34,732 nucleotides of DNA from Bacillota bacterium (lineage in GTDB: Bacteria > Planctomycetota > UBA8108 > UBA1146). The notes under the pieces are model-generated. The model was not told where the DNA came from. It worked only from the letters and a program-made list of their open reading frames with translations, and did no database searches. Of the stretch, positions 32,975 through 34,732 are shown piece by piece. The stretch lies in contig QNYK01000009.1 in assembly GCA_003973385.1 (NCBI GenBank), positions 1-34,732 of the forward strand, given 5' to 3'. Every line of letters starts with the position of its first letter. Position 1 is the stretch's first letter. The position numbers and the translations under genes were made by a program.

Positions 32975-33412
32975 TCAGGAGACGAGGCGGTCGTCAGATG
33001 CCGCGAGTCTCTGAGCCAGGATCCTCGCCATGTTGAGGATCACCTTGTATGCGACCATGTTGCCCTCTTCGAGCAGTTGCTGAAAAGGCGCTGCAGGGAT
33101 CTTCTTGAGGCGACCATCCTCTACGCACATCACGGTCGCACTCCGGACATCGCTGCTGATCAGCGACATCTCACCGAAGAAGGAGAGCTCCTCGAGCCGA
33201 CCGAGGACTTCATTTCGATTGCCAGACTTGAGGACCTCGAAAGCACCAGCTGCGATGATGTAGAACCCATCTCCGGGCGTATCTTGCAGCACAACCGTGT
33301 CGCTCTTCTTGGCCGAGATATCCTCCGAAATGCGCAATAAATCCGCGATCTCGGAAGGGGAGAGTCCCTCGAACAGGGGCACCTTCTGGAAGGATTCGAC
33401 GTATTCGCTCAA
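32975..33412 (-). CDS. Stand-alone cyclic-nucleotide-binding (CRP-type) domain protein
   Basis: A 145-residue protein consisting almost wholly of one cNMP-binding domain: VPLFEGLSPSEIADLLRISE, GDGFYIIAAGAFEVLKSG, and the phosphate-binding cassette SFFGEMSLISSDVRSATV with the Arg that contacts the cyclic phosphate. A C-terminal helix follows (VAYKVILNMARILAQRL) but no helix-turn-helix, so it is not a transcription factor by itself. It probably responds to cAMP or cGMP and acts through protein contact. It starts at TTG 33412 with GGGAG upstream. It sits between rluD and rsmD; the link with RNA modification may be only positional. A tandem 10-bp repeat lies 29 nt before its start. Confidence 0.88.
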   Translation of the reverse strand: MSEYVESFQKVPLFEGLSPSEIADLLRISEDISAKKSDTVVLQDTPGDGFYIIAAGAFEVLKSGNRNEVLGRLEELSFFGEMSLISSDVRSATVMCVEDGRLKKIPAAPFQQLLEEGNMVAYKVILNMARILAQRLAASDDRLVS

Positions 33413-33440
33413 GATTCAGCTCCCTCATCGAAGACCCTGA

Positions 33441-33460
33441 ATTCCGGATGATTCCGGATC
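33441..33460. repeat. Tandem 10-bp repeat containing TCCGGA palindromes
   Basis: ATTCCGGATG followed at once by ATTCCGGATC, in the 114-nt gap between the rluD-like gene and the cNMP-binding gene. Each copy holds a palindromic ATCCGGA/TCCGGAT core, spaced one helical turn apart. It could be an operator for the two downstream minus-strand genes. Function is inferred. Confidence 0.45.
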
Positions 33461-33526
33461 GAAAAGCCTCCAAGAATCCACACCTTAGCGTTTTCGAGAC
33501 GATGCTGCAATCTTGCCGCAGCCTTG

Positions 33527-34552
33527 TTATCGGTCGCTATCGAGAGGCCTTGCTGCCTCCCACCAGGGTTTCAGGTCTGCTGGCAGTGGCGCCTCGAACT
33601 GTAACGGTTGCTGGCTTCCCGGATGGCGGAAGTGGAGGCGCCAGGCGTGTAAAGCATGGCGCTGGAGCCTTGCGGCTGGCGCATCGTCATCCCACCGGGA
33701 CAGTTCCAGGGTTGATTCTCGGCCGTACAGGAAGTCACACAGGATTGGATGGCCGATGGCGCGCAGGTGAACCCTGATCTGATGGGTTCTTCCTGTGCGG
33801 GGAAAACAATGAAACCAGCATGCGCTCTCTTCAGGGCCATCTCCGAGCTTTCGTACCAGTTTCCATGCGGTGAAGGATTCACGCGCCTTCTGTTCATGTC
33901 TCACCACACGCTTCTTGGGGTCAGTCAAGGACCTTGCCAGCGGCAGGTCGATCTCTCCTGTCATCGTGGTCGGTGTGCCATGCGAGAGCGCCAGATATTC
34001 CTTCGAAACTTCCCGATCGTGAAACTGTCTCGACAACTCACGGTGTGCCGCATCGGTCCGGGCAATCACCATCACACCTGAAGTCTCGCGATCGAGTCGG
34101 TGGACGATGCCTGGCCGCCCTGGATCACCAACCGAGGAGAGTGTTTGCGTATGCCCGAGAAGTGCGTTGACGAGAGTTCCCTCGTGGGCAGCACCGGGTG
34201 CCGGATGAACGATCATTCCTGCTTCCTTGGAGATCACGATGATTTCGTCATCCTGGTGCAGCACATCAAGTTGATGATCCTCGGGCAGTGGGATCAATGA
34301 GGGGACCGGAGGAGGATCGAACAGGACCTCCTCCGACAGGTGCATCTTGTGAGATGCTCGGCATCGCTTCGCTGCGATGGTGATCCGACCTTCATCGATG
34401 AAGCGTCGAATGGCGGAACGGGAGTGCTCGGGAATCTGCTGTGACAGCCAACGGTCCAGTCGTTCGCCGACATCGGAAGGCTCGACGCGTATCAGCCGCG
34501 GCTCGTCTGGAGAGGGCCCCGTTGGCCCTTCAGAACCGACCACCACCGTCAA
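33527..34552 (-). CDS. rluD: RluA/RluD-family large-subunit pseudouridine synthase
   Basis: A 341-residue enzyme. An S4 RNA-binding domain is N-terminal (VGERLDRWLSQQIPEHSRSAIRRFIDEGRITI), followed by the PseudoU_synth_2 fold with the catalytic Asp in GIVHRLDRETSGVMVIA. Later motifs include KEYLALSHG and HCFPRTGRTHQIRVHLRAIGHPILCD. It converts uridines to pseudouridine, most likely in 23S rRNA helix 69 if it is truly RluD; RluC-type specificity cannot be excluded. The start at TTG 34552 overlaps the upstream Pro/Glu-repeat gene by 23 nt and has only a weak ribosome site, so coupling to that gene is likely. Confidence 0.9.
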   Translation of the reverse strand: MTVVVGSEGPTGPSPDEPRLIRVEPSDVGERLDRWLSQQIPEHSRSAIRRFIDEGRITIAAKRCRASHKMHLSEEVLFDPPPVPSLIPLPEDHQLDVLHQDDEIIVISKEAGMIVHPAPGAAHEGTLVNALLGHTQTLSSVGDPGRPGIVHRLDRETSGVMVIARTDAAHRELSRQFHDREVSKEYLALSHGTPTTMTGEIDLPLARSLTDPKKRVVRHEQKARESFTAWKLVRKLGDGPEESACWFHCFPRTGRTHQIRVHLRAIGHPILCDFLYGRESTLELSRWDDDAPAARLQRHALHAWRLHFRHPGSQQPLQFEAPLPADLKPWWEAARPLDSDR

Positions 34553-34732
34553 CGGGCGGCGGAGGTCCCAGTTCGTCGGGAGTCTCGGCTGGTTCTGGCA
34601 CCGGTTGCACCACTGGCTCGGGTACCGGTTCCACCGCAGGCTCTGGCGCGGGTTGCACCACTGGCTCGGGTACCGGTTCCACCGCAGGCTCCGGCGCGGG
34701 TTCCACCGCAGGCTCCGGCGCGGGTTCCACCG
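34530..34732 (-). CDS. C-terminal end of a Pro/Glu-repeat protein, 5' part beyond the window
   Basis: Only the last about 67 codons are present; the frame is open to the window edge, so this is partial. It contains six copies of an 8-residue unit of the form [EQ]P[AV]PEP[AV]V, then TPDELGPPPPVDGGGRF and a stop. Such Pro-Glu repeats form extended spacers, as in TonB or surface proteins. The body of the protein is not visible, so no function is given. Its end overlaps the rluD-like start by 23 nt. Confidence 0.7.
   Translation of the reverse strand, partial: VEPAPEPAVEPAPEPAVEPVPEPVVQPAPEPAVEPVPEPVVQPVPEPAETPDELGPPPPVDGGGRF
34584..34727 (-). repeat. 24-bp tandem repeat, six copies, coding Pro/Glu octapeptides
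   Basis: Six in-frame 24-nt units, alternating between EPAPEPAV-like and EPVPEPVV-like versions, so a 48-nt higher-order repeat is also visible. The array may extend beyond the window. Confidence 0.85.

Overview
The window looks like chromosome from a Planctomycetota-type bacterium, moderately GC-rich and gene-dense. I judge this from a combination of traits: several Hanks-type Ser/Thr kinases, FHA/sigma-54 regulators, a carboxypeptidase-regulatory repeat protein of more than 1,000 residues, a secreted squalene-cyclase-like repeat protein, HEAT/PDZ proteins, a rhomboid with the C-terminal tail common in that phylum, and frequent TTG/GTG starts. The lineage below phylum cannot be fixed from this sequence. 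I see no rRNA, tRNA, CRISPR array, insertion sequence or phage gene.

Layout. (1) 1-6938, minus strand: a translationally coupled signalling and secretion operon. It runs from a transmembrane Ser/Thr kinase to an FHA-GAF-sigma54 activator, a small secretin-N-domain-like protein, and a type II secretion GspD secretin cut by the window edge. (2) 7057-8253 plus and 8250-9488 minus: a TIGR00300/OcdB-like enzyme and a secreted alpha/alpha-toroid repeat protein. They converge and share one CTAG for both stops. (3) 9830-16461 plus: an NtrB/NtrC-like pair followed by an 11-repeat surface protein; the pair is preceded by a sigma-54-like promoter and a 7-bp dyad. (4) 16640-19988 plus: a good sigma-54 promoter match, a HEAT+PDZ protein, then an unrecognised secreted protein with Met/Gly/Arg repeats, a six-cysteine cluster and a lysine-rich tail, closed by a strong terminator. 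(5) 20297-25049 plus: a small acidic protein, a stand-alone MetRS-beta tRNA-binding domain, recN, manA and two small single-span membrane proteins. (6) 25189-29460 plus: a 1423-residue kinase/ATPase/TPR/GAF protein. (7) 29542-32369 plus: a selenoprotein gene, a rhomboid, a small hypothetical and an M42 peptidase. (8) 34732-32357 minus: a Pro/Glu-repeat protein (partial), rluD-like, a cyclic-nucleotide-binding protein and rsmD.

The most important single observation is at 29620-29967. An ArsC/thioredoxin-fold protein is encoded with an in-frame UGA exactly at the first position of its CxxC motif. A compact hairpin that fits bacterial SECIS geometry starts 17 nt downstream. Ordinary gene calling would miss this gene or truncate it to a 68-residue fragment. 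The second theme is a concentration of phosphosignalling and sigma-54 control (two kinases, one histidine kinase, two enhancer-binding proteins, three promoter candidates) around envelope and secretion genes. The least explained unit is the two-gene PDZ plus Cys/Lys-rich protein operon at 16709-19813.
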